A stretch of 64,000 nucleotides of DNA from Sternotherus odoratus (taxonomy: Eukaryota > Chordata > Testudines > Kinosternidae): the NCBI GenBank assembly GCA_032164245.1, contig JAVMKO010000001.1, positions 12,933,603 to 12,997,602 on the forward strand. The letters run 5' to 3'. The notes below the pieces were generated by a model. It was not told where the DNA came from. It did not search any database and worked only from the letters and a program-made list of their open reading frames with translations. The number at the start of each line of letters is the position of its first letter. Within the stretch, counting starts at the first letter, position 1. Positions 26,041 to 37,861 of this stretch are shown piece after piece. The translations under genes were made by a program, and so were the position numbers.

Positions 26041-28769
26041 CTGGTCTTCCCCAACTTTGTTAGGATGGATAAAGTACAGTTGTGCAAGGGCACTATCATA
26101 GCCACCTTTACATTTTTTTGGAACTGGAGGTAGTTGATGAACATTTTTGTAAAATTTTGGGTTTTCATCTTTTTTTTGCTTTGTGTGTGTGCGCGCGGAG
26201 GGGGGGGAAGGGGGGAGGTGAAAACATTTTTTATGCTGCTCATGTGATTGGCAAGGTCCAGAACCCTAAAACCATCATCCCTGCCCTATTGCAACACACA
26301 CATCGCTGGTTACAAAATATGAAGATTTTCCCAGGATAAATAAGATCTCCCTTTTTCATTGGATGCAATAGAAACCCGGGATTTGACCTTGCTTCCATTG
26401 AAGTCAATGGAAAAATTCAAATGTAATGGAACTATAGGCTCTCATAAAAATCCAAGCCTCAGCTCATACCAAATAGGAGAAAAAAAATTAAAATTGACTG
26501 TAGGTGCTACAGCGTTCACCCTAAACCTCTTCACTGCTTCACACTAAGACGTGTCCTGCATAATTTCATGGAGATCAGATTTTACACTGTGCTTTGATTC
26601 TTCAGTATTAAAGTGAGAAGGAAAATATGATGCTGAGCAAGAATATTCCTGCATTCTCCCAATACATTTCTTTATGACTAATAGGGTGCCTATGAACACT
26701 TAGTATGGTGGAAGGCAAGATTCCACTGTCATTTATACTGGTGCAAAACCAGAGTAACTCCACTGAAGTTAATAGAGTTAGTCCAGATTTGTTGTATTAA
26801 CTTCAGTGGAGTCACTCTGGTGTTGCAGAATAATTAGGCTGGAACAAAAGTACAAAAGGAAGATAGTACCATGGGCTAGTATTGGGCCCCATTTGCTCCC
26901 CTGTGAATTATTCTCTGCAATCTCTGAGATGGATTCTTCTCCCAGGCCAATTTCACACTGGCATAGGTCCATTGACTACCCTGGCATTACTCCTGATTTA
27001 TCCTGGCATAACTGAGACCAGAATCAGGCCGTCACTCCAGACCAGCTTACACTGCTTTGCTCCACAGGAATTTAAGAGACTCCAGCAGACAGCTGCCAGC
27101 CCCCTTCTGCCATTTCTCCTTCTAGCCAGAGCTGGAACTTTGTCGAGCATCCAGGGAGAGCTTCTGTGAAGGGACAACTAATTAATGCATGTCTTGGAGG
27201 CAGCACTTCTCCTTCCATGTCTTCCCATCTGATTCTGGACTGGGTCCCCTCTTCTCTGCATGACAGCAATTCCCCACCAAGCTCAGTCCTGAGAGGACAG
27301 GAATGATGGATTGAAATCGCCTCCTTCTGTCACACTGAGTCCATGAAACTCAATAGCTGAATTTGTTAACCTCCCCCCGCCTCCTTAGAAGCATGTACTT
27401 CTAATTTGCTTACTTATGGTGATATTGTTTTCTTTCAGTTAATTTGAGAGCCGTTTTCATAATAGAGCCAAGTATATTTGGGACCATTCTAAATGTCTTT
27501 TGGAGCGGAAGACTGCTGTCAGTGTTTCTGGCAGGTCTTTAGAGTTGTCTCCTGTGACTTACAGCTGGCTAAATGATTGTTCAAGCTGGGAACAGTCTTT
27601 TTTCTCCCAGTTCCTAACACAGCTGGACTAGACAGTCTGAGCAAGATGATTTGTGGGGGGAAGTACTTAAAAAAAAAAAAGAGTGAGGTTCAAGTGAATA
27701 TGAATGGTTCATCTCTACACCAGTCCACATACATGGGAGTTTTATGAACGTAAAGGATCTGATCCTGCAGACTTTGAAGTCAATGATGGGATGGGAGCCT
27801 ACGGGCCAGATTTTGAAAAACATTTAGACACTTAAAGAAGCAGGTAGATGCCTAGTGGGATTTTCAAAGGTGCCTAAGCAGGTTCAGTACCAAAGGGAAT
27901 GGCGTGGCTAACTCACTTAGGGGCTCCTTCCAGTTGTAGAGGACTAGATGGGACTCCCTTCAGAGCTCATCATCACCATGCCTTAATTAACCATCATGGT
28001 GAGTGATGCCCTCCACGTATGGGCTAATTATGTATTCTCTCCTCCAGCCCCTAGCAGTCATGGACCAGCATCCAAATCTGATTCATTCCTACATGTCAGT
28101 AGTGAGCCCAGGCACTAGACCACTACCAGGCTAACACAGGATTCTTCTCAGTGTGGGTACCTGGGATTTTCAGTTCATTTGAAGGAAATAGGATTTCAGG
28201 CTGGAACACTTAATATTTTATAGCACTCAGAGTGCTTTTTTTTTCAGCCCATTTGCTTGTGACTGGAGGGATCATTTACACCGTGGGGCATGAAGGGTGA
28301 AAAGGGGGGGAGGGTTTCAGTTGGTAAATTGGTTCATTTGAGACGTGCACATTTTCTTTTTCTGTCAGGCAGTTTTAGCTTTCCTAGGCAGCACTGAATC
28401 AGCAGGTGGCCATCGGTACCACAATGAGAGTCACTTGAACATGGATGAACGATTTCTCTCTTGTGTACCAGCTACAAACAGGAAGCCCTCAATATAGGTC
28501 TGCCGGCCTTCTCTTTAGTCTGCCTCTTTTCTTTCTTTCTCAGAAGTGTTTTTCTTGTGTCTGTCGTGAAGAGAAAACTCCATTCTCCATTAACTGTTGG
28601 GCTTCTCCATACTGTGGCTCTCCATTCAGAGGGCGAGGACTTGTTCTGCACCTGTGTCATTTAGAAAACCCCTTTAAAACTCTGTTGTTAAAGAGCCATG
28701 GCCAAGATCCACAAGGGATTACATGTTGCAACCCCTAATTTCTAGGCAGCTAGGAAATCACTGGAACAA
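26041..28769. other. Intronic DNA; short hairpin repeats only
   Basis: No gene. A hairpin with arms 'ccactgaagttaata' and 'tattaacttcagtgg' lies at about 26760-26815, part of a diffuse 'seen-on-both-strands' repeat type found elsewhere in the window. A degenerate 'ttttgaaaaacatttagac' repeat lies near 27805-27890. Confidence 0.4.
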
Positions 28770-29690
28770 CAATCAGATCCACAAAACCTGGGTTAGAAAC
28801 CTAGGTTCCCTATACAATGAATGGGGAGAGACAGATGCCTAAGAATGTGATCCACAAAAGCCAGCATGCTAGGTAAGGAGGTGCCTAAACTAGCGAAGTG
28901 AAGGTGCTGAGGAAAAGGATGTCCCCTCAGCCCTGCCCCTCAGGAGTTTGTTCCCATGTGTGGGCTGCAGCTAGGTGCCTATCTCTGGTAGTGAACCACA
29001 GCCAGGAACCCTGCTCCTGGAGTCAGACTGCTTAGGTGCCTGCCCAACACCACAGAAAACAGCCAGGAAAGTGATAGTAGTAGCCTCCCCAATAGCTCCA
29101 TCATTCGCATACTTATCCGTCTTGTAGGAGATCCCAATTCAGTTCCCCCCTGGGCCTGATGAGGAGAATGGATTCGTACAGGAGTCCTCCTGGCTTTCAG
29201 GAGAGTACCATAAACTGGACTATAAGATATTCTGCTAGAGGTCTTGCTCAATCTCTCTTGTTGAAGCTGTTCCATTTTAATTGAATATTAATTGGAGCAG
29301 AGTGAGAATCACTCTATAATCCAATGGCAAGGGAACTCATGTAAGGTGGGGAACTCCTGTTCAAATATCTTATGAGGCAAAGGCAGGAATTGAACCAGGA
29401 TTTCCTGCATCGCTCCTCCACCTACCTGCCCCCGGTTTGTGGCTTGTAACTGGGTTTAGATGAGAAATAAGCATTTGTCCACAGAGAGTGAGGCAGCAGT
29501 TTGCCCACCCAGAGGCAGAAACATCGGCACTTACAGGACCATTACAGCGGAAATTTGGGCACCAAGTAAGTGTAGGTGCCTACAAAGTGAAATGGCAGCA
29601 ATGGGGAGGTTTTGTGGATTGCAGTGGTGCTTAAATCTGGGATTTAGGTGCCTCAGTTCCCTTGTGGATCTGAACAAATGTGTCCATTTC
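28770..29690. repeat. Composite tRNA-like element, copy B
   Basis: 'ttccctatacaatgaatggg' and 'gatccacaaaa' near the left end match copy C (44.1 kb). The middle holds 'tgttgaagctgttccatttt' shared with copies A and C. The right end has 'gatttaggtgcctcag ... tgtggatctgaa', the inverse of the left end. Non-coding. Confidence 0.55.
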
Positions 29691-29787
29691 CTTCATTCTA
29701 CCTAGAGATAGGCCCAAACCATAAAGTTAAATCAAGACATGAACTTTCCCATAGGTGTATTTGGAACAGGGGTTGGGTTTTGACGTA

Positions 29788-29994
29788 CAGACACTCCCTG
29801 ATTTTATGCAAATCCAATTTACTCAATTTTGAGCTTACAGAAAAAGTTCCGTAAACTAGAAATAGCAGGGTTTTTTTGGCAGGGGGTGGAGGGGGCGGAG
29901 TGTAAAGATCGGAGATACTTTTCTGACTTACGCAAAATCCGAGTTATGCAAGGCATTCCAGAACGGAACGCTCATTTAACTCAGGGAGCGTCTG
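29788..29994. mobile_element. Tc1/mariner-type MITE, 207 bp
   Basis: Left CAGACACTCCCTGA and right TCAGGGAGCGTCTG are inverted with a single mismatch and flanked by TA at both sides (29786-29787, 29995-29996). Internal segments ('ttatgcaaatcc', 'gagttatgcaaggc') are also complementary. No coding content. Confidence 0.8.
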
Positions 29995-30026
29995 TATCTG
30001 TAAAATGAAACCTGCCTTTATTCCTA

Positions 30027-30290
30027 GATTCATAGAGTTTAAGAGCCAGAAGGGACCATTAAATTATCCCATCTGACCTCCAGTGTAACACAGGCTACAT
30101 TATTTCATCCAATTCCTCCAGTATTGAGCCCAGTAACTAGATGGAGGATCCACCCTTGGTAGTTTGTTTCAGTTGATAATCACATTCACTGTTTTTTTTA
30201 AAAAGTGCTTATTTCTAATTTGAATTTGGCTTTAACTTCCAGCCATTTTTTCTTGTTATGTCTTTCTCTGCTACATTAAAGAGTTCCTTA
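30027..30290 (-). mobile_element. CR1 3' fragment, antisense (first of two)
   Basis: 'gccagaagggaccattaaat', 'tctgacctccagtgtaacac' and 'aacttccagccattttttc' are antisense CR1. Confidence 0.82.
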
Positions 30291-30294
30291 ATAC

Positions 30295-30600
30295 GTGGCA
30301 TTTCAAGGCCAAAAGGAACCATTGTGATCACCCAGTCTGACCTCCTGTATAACACAGCCCAGAGAACTTCCCCAAAATAATTTCTAGAGTTTATCTCTGA
30401 TACATCTGATTTTGATTTTAAAATTGCCAATGGAGAATCCCCTACTATCCTTGGAAAAAATTTTCAATGGTTAATTACTCTCACTGTTAAAAAATGTCCA
30501 CCGTTTATTTCCAGTCTGCATTTGTCTAGCTTCATCTTCCAGCATTTGGATCATGTTTTCCATTCTCTCCTAGATTGAAGGACATGCTGTAATCAACCCA
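30295..30600 (-). mobile_element. CR1 3' fragment, antisense (second of two)
   Basis: Restarts at the same family position as the preceding copy: 'caaggccaaaaggaaccatt', 'gtctgacctcctgtataaca', 'cttccccaaaataatttc'. So this is a second CR1 insertion lying head-to-tail with the first. Confidence 0.82.
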
Positions 30601-31170
30601 CCACTCAATTTTCTTTTTGATAAACTAGACAGACTGAGATCCCCAAATCTTTAGACAAACCCCCTGGTGCTAAGGGGACAATGTACAGTCTCCTCTCTTA
30701 TATACTCTCTTCTCCAGGATCCTATGAAGCTATGGGATGGATCTGGCATGATTCATAGAAGATCCATGGGAGAAAAATAATACAGCTGCAGACATCTAAT
30801 CCTGAAAAGAAAACTTGAGTTAGTAATAATCCATGGCTGGATTTTCTCTTTGTTTATAAAGTAAACACTTGCGGTAGGGATAGATTAACTCATCTGAAAT
30901 GCTGATTCACTGGTTGGGAGCTGATTTAACTATCAGCTCAGCCTCTGGTACCAGCAAAGTATGGGATATATGTAGGGAAACTGAGGAGGGGAAGCAGCAG
31001 GGGAGAAAGAGATGGGTAGATTAGAGACCCTAAGGGATTAGGAGAGGAGGCTGCAATGGGAGCAAGTAGTATTGGCAATGGGATGCACTAAGGTATAGCT
31101 AAGATTGGGATAATATTGATTAGACACAGCATTGACTGTCAGGAAAGGTTGCAGTGGAAGTAGGACGTAG

Positions 31171-31443
31171 CCCTGGTCTACACTGGATGGGGGGATCACC
31201 CTAAAATATGCAACTTCAGCTACAGAAATAGCGTAGCTGAAGTCAAAGTATTTAAGTCGACTTACTGCGGCTTCTTCACGGTGCTGAGTTGACTGCTGCC
31301 ACTCCCCCGTTGACTCTGCCTGTGCCTCTCGCAGCAGTGGAGTACCAGAGTCAAAGGGAGATTGCTTGGGGATCGATTTATCTTGTCTAGACTAGACATG
31401 ATAAATCAATCCCCAATAGATTGATCTCTACCCACCGATCCCA
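31171..31443 (+). mobile_element. MITE of the GGGCTGGTCTWCAC family, right-truncated
   Basis: 'ccctggtctacactgg', 'caacttcagctacagaaata', 'gcgtagctgaagtc', then an internal inverted pair around 'gggattgatttatc / gataaatcaatccc'-type arms (31370-31420). Same family as 61127-61420. The right terminus is lost. Confidence 0.65.
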
Positions 31444-31444
31444 G

Positions 31445-31880
31445 CAATCTAAATATAAGACAAGAGGCAACAGGTGGATACAGCAGATAGATGGGTAAGC
31501 AGTGTGGTTGGAACAGGTTTTATGGTGGGGGTGCTGAGAGCCATTGAACCAGACTGTAAACCCTGTATAGAATGGAAACCATTTCAAGCCAGAGCATGCG
31601 TCAGCAGACAACCCCCCCCCCCCCAACGCACCTCTAGGTCCAGCGCTTATGTTGGGTAGCGCAAGGAAATAGCAAGATGATCTTGGTCAGCATGATAACC
31701 TGTGGTCTCAGCAGACCAGCTGCTTAGCCTCTGTCAAGTTTTTGTAGGCCTCCCGAAAGAGAGTTTTAAGGAGGGATTGGAAGGAGGAGAATGAGTTTGT
31801 TTTGTGGATGTTTACAGGGAGATTCTCCCAAGTGTGCGGGGCAGCATGGGAGAAAGCACCAAAATGCTGGTTTGGGTCTG
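31445..31880. repeat. Old LINE 3' tail-like sequence
   Basis: 'aagacaagaggcaacaggtg' and later 'aggcctcccgaaagagag', 'agcatgggagaaagcacc' are phrases of an abundant old amniote LINE tail (L2/CR1 group, exact family uncertain). Not coding. Confidence 0.4.
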
Positions 31881-31946
31881 TGTGCAAACTAAACTTTTCT
31901 TTGCATCTCTTCCTCTCAGCAGCCTGGCATGTGCTTTTTACTCTGA

Positions 31947-32650
31947 GGGTATGGTTAGACTGGCGCTTTGTGGCGCAAAAACCCTCCAGTAGCGCAATAA
32001 TTTTCGTACCGAACACACTTCAAAGGGAGATTTTGCGAAATGACTCACTGTTTAAAGCGCAAGTATTAAACCTCCTTTCCCAGAGTGATAAGCCTTTTTG
32101 CGCTAATGTTATAGAGCAAGGGTGGGAATGTGGACACCTATGGGATCTCTTGCATGCCTCCAAGCCATGTAAAGCCATCAGCAAGCCATTGAAGGCCATC
32201 AGCAAGCCATTAAAGACAATCAACTTGCCATGTAAGGCAAATGATGTGAGGTGTTGTTTTATAAAAGCGGAAATCGCTTTGCAGTTTCTCTCTAACAACT
32301 CACACAGTAAATAACCAGTGAAAATGCTTGCGGACGGAGCTGTGTGTCTGAAATAGACAGCCTGTCAGTTTTCGCTAACGAAAACTAACTGACAGCCAGA
32401 TCTTGTCTCCCTGTGAACATCTTCCCAGTTCCCCCTCCCCCCCCCACTTTGCAAAGCATGTTGCACCCAGCTGAATGCTGGGATACCTGCCCTATCCCGC
32501 AACTGCTACTGCCGCCAGAAGCGCGACAAATGTATCCATTATTTTGCGCTACAAGGTTTCAATCTGTACAGTCTCTAGCGTGATACCTATTGCGGTACAT
32601 TGGGAAGCGCTACAAATAAACGCGCTATAATCTTCCGTCTAACCATACCC
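31947..32650. mobile_element. PIF/Harbinger-like MITE, 704 bp
   Basis: Perfect 14-bp inverted ends GGGTATGGTTAGAC and GTCTAACCATACCC are flanked by a 3-bp duplication TGA (31944-31946, 32651-32653), the duplication length of PIF/Harbinger elements. Inside are three tandem 'gccatcagcaagccatt'-like units (about 32160-32235) and a hairpin 'gttttcg-ctaa-cgaaaac' (about 32370-32390). The 170-codon open frame over its left half has no transposase motif. Confidence 0.82.
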
Positions 32651-33184
32651 TGAGATTATCCTGCTTAGTAGCAGGACAAAGCTCATCAAATGATTGATTA
32701 TAAAGCCCCGCCCTCCAAATATTTTTTCTGATGCAGAAATGTAACTATTATTGAGCTATATAAAAATTGGTATTTGGCACCATCATCCAGAGCCAAAGGA
32801 TTGTGAGATAAAACCAAAAATTAATTAAAAGCTGCTTTGCAACCCCCTGTTTTACCTTGTGTTAAAAATAAAATTGAGCCTCAAGAACAGTTGGTCTTGC
32901 AGGTTTGTAAACAGTTTTCTTCACACCTCATCCTTTTCCATTTTGATTATGTTGGGGAATTATGCTGCTTATGAAAGCACTGCTTAGAGCAAAACGTTTA
33001 ATGTAGTCAGGAGTTATGCATGCTTTTCTGAACAGCACCCCCAATGGAACTTGCTCCTTCTAGCCTGCAATAGACTGCAAAACTGCTCCTTGTGTGGGCT
33101 CTCAACACTGGGCCTCTTTCACCTTTCCCTGCTATACATCGCACAGGTACCCCTTTAGATAAGGAAATAAGTTCATATATAAAA

Positions 33185-33385
33185 TAATAATACCGAGCTC
33201 TTTTCATCCATAGGTCAAAAGCACTTTGATTAAAAATTCAGGGTCATTATCTGCGTTTCACAGCTGGGGAAACTGAGGCCCAGAGCAGTGAAGTGACTTG
33301 CCCAAGGTCATACAGCAGGCCAATAGCAGAGCCAGGAATAGAACCTGTGTCTCCCGTCGAGTGATCTGTTTGCTAGTCAATAGTG
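33185..33385 (-). mobile_element. MIR SINE, antisense
   Basis: 'gctggggaaactgaggccc', 'gaagtgacttgcccaaggtc' and 'atagaacctgtgtctcccg' form the reverse complement of MIR. Confidence 0.82.
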
Positions 33386-33589
33386 ACTTCCTATGTATAA
33401 CATATGGGTGTGTTTGGATAGTTTATTGCTGAATCTCCCTTGGGGACAGCCAGGAAAGGGTCTAAATTACAAGAAAAAGGTTTCATAAACTTGAACTCAA
33501 AAAAAGCATGAGACGTTCCCAAAATGTCAATCCCCTGCAAGGCTGGTTGGTCCCCAATTTAGAATAGAAAACACTCCTGAAAGAAGAGT

Positions 33590-33680
33590 GCTTTGGGGAA
33601 GTTCTGTGGCCTGTGTTACACAGGAGGTCAGACTAGATGATCACAATGGTTCCATCTGGGTTTGGAATCTTATGAACAGG
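33590..33680 (+). mobile_element. CR1 3' tail, sense
   Basis: 'cacaggaggtcagactagat', 'gatcacaatggttccatctg' is the CR1 3' UTR, ending near 'ggaatcttatgaa'. Confidence 0.75.
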
Positions 33681-34663
33681 TAGGAATCTAAACTAGCATT
33701 GTGAACTCCTTCAAATGTTGGCAAAGTTTGGATTTGCCTAAAGATCTGAATTTTATAGTTGGCCTCTAACTTTATGAGCCAGTCCAGTCCTGGGTCAGAC
33801 CATAGCTGGACTTGGGAAAATATCTCCAAACTTCAGCACTAAGATTGAAACACAGGGCTCGATTCTAATTTTGGTTACACCAATGAAAATCCATTGACAT
33901 GAGTGGATTTGTTCCAGCTCTATTCCAGTGTAATTGAGTGTAATGGAAAAAGGGCTTCAATCTCCATCATCATTTACCATTTGAGTCAATAAATCAACAG
34001 GAATCCATATCTGTGTTGTGAAGGAGTGGCTAGTTCAGGAGCTCATACACTAAGTGAACAGATAACACCGAATAAATCATTTTAATTTTGCATGTTGCAT
34101 ACAGACAGGCAGAACAACCTGCTGCTTGAAGCAACAGTTCCTTTTCTATGTTAGTTTCTTGGTGTGATGCCCAAAATAATGTATCCATTTAGAAAACCGT
34201 TGGTTTTGTTTTTGGATAAATTATCTCATACAGAAGAAGTGGTTCACAATATATTACCAAATAGGCTTTTCTTAAAAAGAAGCCTGTAACAGCCTGTCTG
34301 AAATAAACACACTCAGGAGCCTTGTTTTGCTGGACAGCAGACGGTTTGATTTCTGTAATTTGCACGTGTGTTTCTGATTTGGGAAAGGCTGAAGAAGTTC
34401 AGTATTGTCCGTGCATAGTGTGCATGACAACACTGGTGTCTCCAGACTTAAAGTCACCAGGCTTTTGGTGCTTTACCAGTGTCATAGGCACCAGAGCAGT
34501 GCAAGCTGTCCCTGTCCTCTCTATTTGAGCACACTTCTGGGTTTTCTTCTGTTCTGATTCCTTGGGAAGTACTTTGTTGAAGAAATGAGTCTGGCAGCAT
34601 GATCGGAAGATGGCAAAGGCATTGTTACTAGTAGCATTTATTACTTTTTGTGCTATGGTAGTA

Positions 34664-34729
34664 CAGTAAAACCTCGATTTAACGGACACACCCTCGCCCG
34701 AATTAGTCCGTTAAATGGAGGTTTTACTG
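34664..34729. mobile_element. 66-bp pogo/Tigger MITE
   Basis: Arms of 24 bp, one mismatch: CAGTAAAACCTCGATTTAAC on the left and GTTAAATGGAGGTTTTACTG on the right (each continues 4 bp inward). TA flanks both ends (34662-34663, 34730-34731). It is little more than two terminal repeats. Confidence 0.9.
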
Positions 34730-35000
34730 TACCTAGTCTTGGACCAAGACCCCATTATGCAATATTAGAAACTAGGCGTGGATGCTATAGTGAGTGGGGA
34801 GCCAGTGCAGGCTGTAGCATGCTGGGATAATAGAATACGATAATCGTCTTGACCCACTGTAGAAGCAAACTTTGTTATGCATGAGCCCTAGTTGACCAGA
34901 GCTAAGTAGAGGTGCCTTACAATAGTCCAGAATGATGGTGATGGCCAGAGAGGACTGGATGCTAGCTAGAGTTGAAAGAAGGTAGTAACTGCTATATTTG

Positions 35001-35219
35001 GCAGGTTTAAGATTAGCAGCCGTGTTAGTCTGTATCCGTAAATAAGACGAGGAAGACTTTGTAGCACCTTACAGCCTAACCAGTTTATTTCAGCATAAGC
35101 TTTCGTGGGCTATAGCCCACTTCATCAAATCTGATGAAGTGGGCTATAGCCCACAAAAGCTTATGCTGAAATAAACTGGTTAGGCTGTAAGGTGCTACAA
35201 AGTCTTCCTCGTCTTATTT
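35001..35219. mobile_element. Fold-back Penelope-like retroelement tail, 88-bp arms
   Basis: Flanked by an exact 10-bp duplication GCTATATTTG (34991-35000, 35220-35229). The inside is a hairpin: arm 35040-35127, 4-nt loop, arm 35132-35219, with one mismatch in 88 bp. Outside the left arm is an unpaired 39 bp with 'agcagccgtgttagtctgta', the reverse complement of the 3' tail of the Penelope-like family at 62.8-64 kb. No coding sequence. Confidence 0.85.
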
Positions 35220-35889
35220 GCTATATTTGAGTGCCCAGGGCCAGTCATGAGGCCAGCACAACCCTAAGGCTTTACTACAGTTGACCAAATGTCCTCCAAT
35301 GAGGAGGAGGTGGTGATCCTTGCCAGTTTTTTGAAATCGTTCCTTCTTCCAGTGAATCTATTGTGTACTAAACAATTCCATAAACTCCAGTGACTAGATT
35401 GTACATGGTTTGTTTATTTTGCACGGATGATTTCATTCAGGTAGCCAGGTGTGGCTCCATGCTTACGTGACATTGTAACCAAGCCCCTAAGGAATGCAGT
35501 TGTGTAAATATATATGTCCTCTAATTAATATTTTAATTACCTCACATGGAACTGTGCAACAGCAAATAATTGTGTAGGGTGTGACACTTGTCAAACTGGC
35601 ATTCAATCGAAAGAAATTGTTGTCTTGGAGATGTAGCGTCTTGTCTTTTATATGAGCAAGTTTCTTTACATGCCCTAAGCTATTAAGGCTTTGGGTGTCA
35701 TATTTCCTAATGTATGATCCTTATCTTAGTGATCACTTTTGTTTATTCAGTGTCTGTTTAAAAAAACAAAAAAAACCTGCAAGTAAAAACACATTTTTCA
35801 CATCAGTAGATTCTGTATTTGTTGCTGAGTTATCTTTCATGCCTATAATAACATGTGCATGTGTGAAAGCTGCAGCCTTAGCCAACACA

Positions 35890-36040
35890 TTAGGGATTAA
35901 AATGGGGACTGTCGGGTTAAATGTGTGAGCTGGTACAATAGCAATAGCTCTGTATTTGGGGCTATAACCAAACTCTTATCCTCTCTGGATTGCGCACAGA
36001 GAAGGATCCTGTGACAGGCACTCACCAGTGGGTTACATGT
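35890..36040 (-). repeat. tRNA-like interspersed repeat, copy 3
   Basis: 'taaaatggggactgtcgg', 'ggggctataaccaaactctt' and 'ggcactcaccagtgggttac' parallel copies at 12.0 and 24.8 kb. Diverged. Confidence 0.4.
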
Positions 36041-36121
36041 GTATCTATAAGATACATGTTCTATATTATGAAGTAGAAGTGTCTGTACTGTATGTTGCAA
36101 CCCGCTTCTATTATAATGTAC

Positions 36122-36126
<5 letters not shown>

Positions 36127-36155
<29 letters not shown>
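36127..36155. repeat. (AC)n microsatellite
   Basis: Uninterrupted AC dinucleotide run of about 14 units. Confidence 0.98.
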
Positions 36156-36160
<5 letters not shown>

Positions 36161-37433
36161 TTTGGCCCAGAAAATAACATATTTACCCGGAAGTCAAAAG
36201 ACCATATTTCTGCAAAGAGTAAAGGAAATTATCTAATTGGTTTTCAGTTACAGACTATTAGAAGGATTGATTTTTGTCTCATATTTCTGCATCTTCCTCT
36301 AAATCTGCAACATATTATTGATGCAAAATCTGAAGACTTCCCCAAATACTTTTATACCTTGTTCTAACTTTTCTTAAAAAATATAAAATGATTTAAACAA
36401 AAATACATTTAAAATGTGTAGTTGCATAATTAAACGTGGGTGTCTTTATCTCCCTCTCAAACTATAGTACTTGGGACCTGTTTCTATGGCACCGTGATAA
36501 AGCTTCTGTATCTTTTACGTAGTACTTCACTTTTCATGTTCTCTAAAACCTGCTTTCACCACTTTAATAGAGGCACAACATGCAGGAAAAAGCAATTAAT
36601 CAAAAACTATCACAATACTCATGAGCTCTGCAGTCCAGTTTGTAACAGATAAAGAACAAAGATTTAGAAACCACAAGAGTCTGTCTCATCTGATTACTGT
36701 TCAACCTTTCAACAAGAAGTGATGACTGCAACCATAACTCTGTTGTCATGCGTTATGTCAGTGGAACAACCACTTTAAATAATACGGTATTCAGGCAGGA
36801 CTCAGAAACGAATACCAATATATAAAAGAAAATATGAAAGAGGGGGAAAAGTCCCTCAGAACATGTGTGAGTCTATCCAGCTCACCACCAAAAATCCATT
36901 TACATTCCAGAAAATAAGTATTTGTTTAAATAATTTCCTTCCCTCAAAATTCAGCCAGGGGATTTCTCTTTCACACTCTACCTTCTGGGATGAAGATGTT
37001 TTTGCATCCCTAAATCTCTTGGTTTCATCAAAATTAAATATATTTTACCCCACTGTAACTTTAAGTTACATGGTGTGATATTGCAGCTGCTGGCTCCAGA
37101 TAGTACACTGTGTATTTAATAAATTTATATTCTCCTTTCCAAGTGGGATAGCTTGAGATATGTCAAGCGCTATGTGGAGAAAGAGGAAAAGATTTGTATA
37201 ATTTTGACGAATATCATGTGCACTTCAGTTTACGTGTTTAATATTATCCTGCCTGGCTGCAATGAGTTAAGTCAAAGAAGGCTGTTAAAGGGAAACACCC
37301 AGGAAATGAAACAATGGCAAAGATAAGATAGATCAGCGAGAATACTAAGGGCCCTTGAAGAAACAGTGGGGATGCTATTAATTGGGAGAAATACAACAGG
37401 TCTGGTTTCAACTAGACTAGCAAGGTTTATGCT

Positions 37434-37853
37434 TAGGGTTGCCAACTTTGTAATATTTAAATACTGACACTCCAGAAGGAGTGCTGGAACCTCCCCTGCC
37501 CCTGGTCTTCCTCACGAGGCCCAGCCCCTGCCCCTGCTTCACCCTTCACCGGAGGCTCTGCCCCTGTCCTGAGATCCCGCCCCTGCCTGGTGGCCCTCCC
37601 CCAATTCACCCCTCTTCCGCCTCTCCCTGTCACTTGTTGCTCTTCCCCCCCCCTCCCTCTCTGCCTGGGTTGGGAGAGATTTGCCTGTGGAGTTGGGGCT
37701 GGGAGCTGCAGCTGCCTGACACACCTAAAGACACAGTCTTCCCTCTGACAGTAACCAGTCTTTGGGTGTGCAGTCAGTAGATCTGACTGGATGCTGTCCC
37801 GTCCTCTTTTTGACCAGACTTTCCGGTCAAAAACCAGACACCTTGCCATCCTA
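37434..37853. mobile_element. hAT-type MITE, 420 bp
   Basis: Left TAGGGTTGCCAACTTT and right end 'acaccttgccatccta' are diverged inverses, flanked by an exact 8-bp duplication TTTATGCT (37426-37433, 37854-37861). The core is CCTGCCCC-type C-rich sequence. The 196-codon reverse frame through it extends past its edge and has no domain, so it is not a gene. Confidence 0.87.
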
Positions 37854-37861
37854 TTTATGCT

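Noticed and set aside
31802..32314. 170-codon open frame
   Set aside because: It crosses the left terminus of a Harbinger-like MITE at 31947, so it joins two unrelated sequences, and shows no domain.
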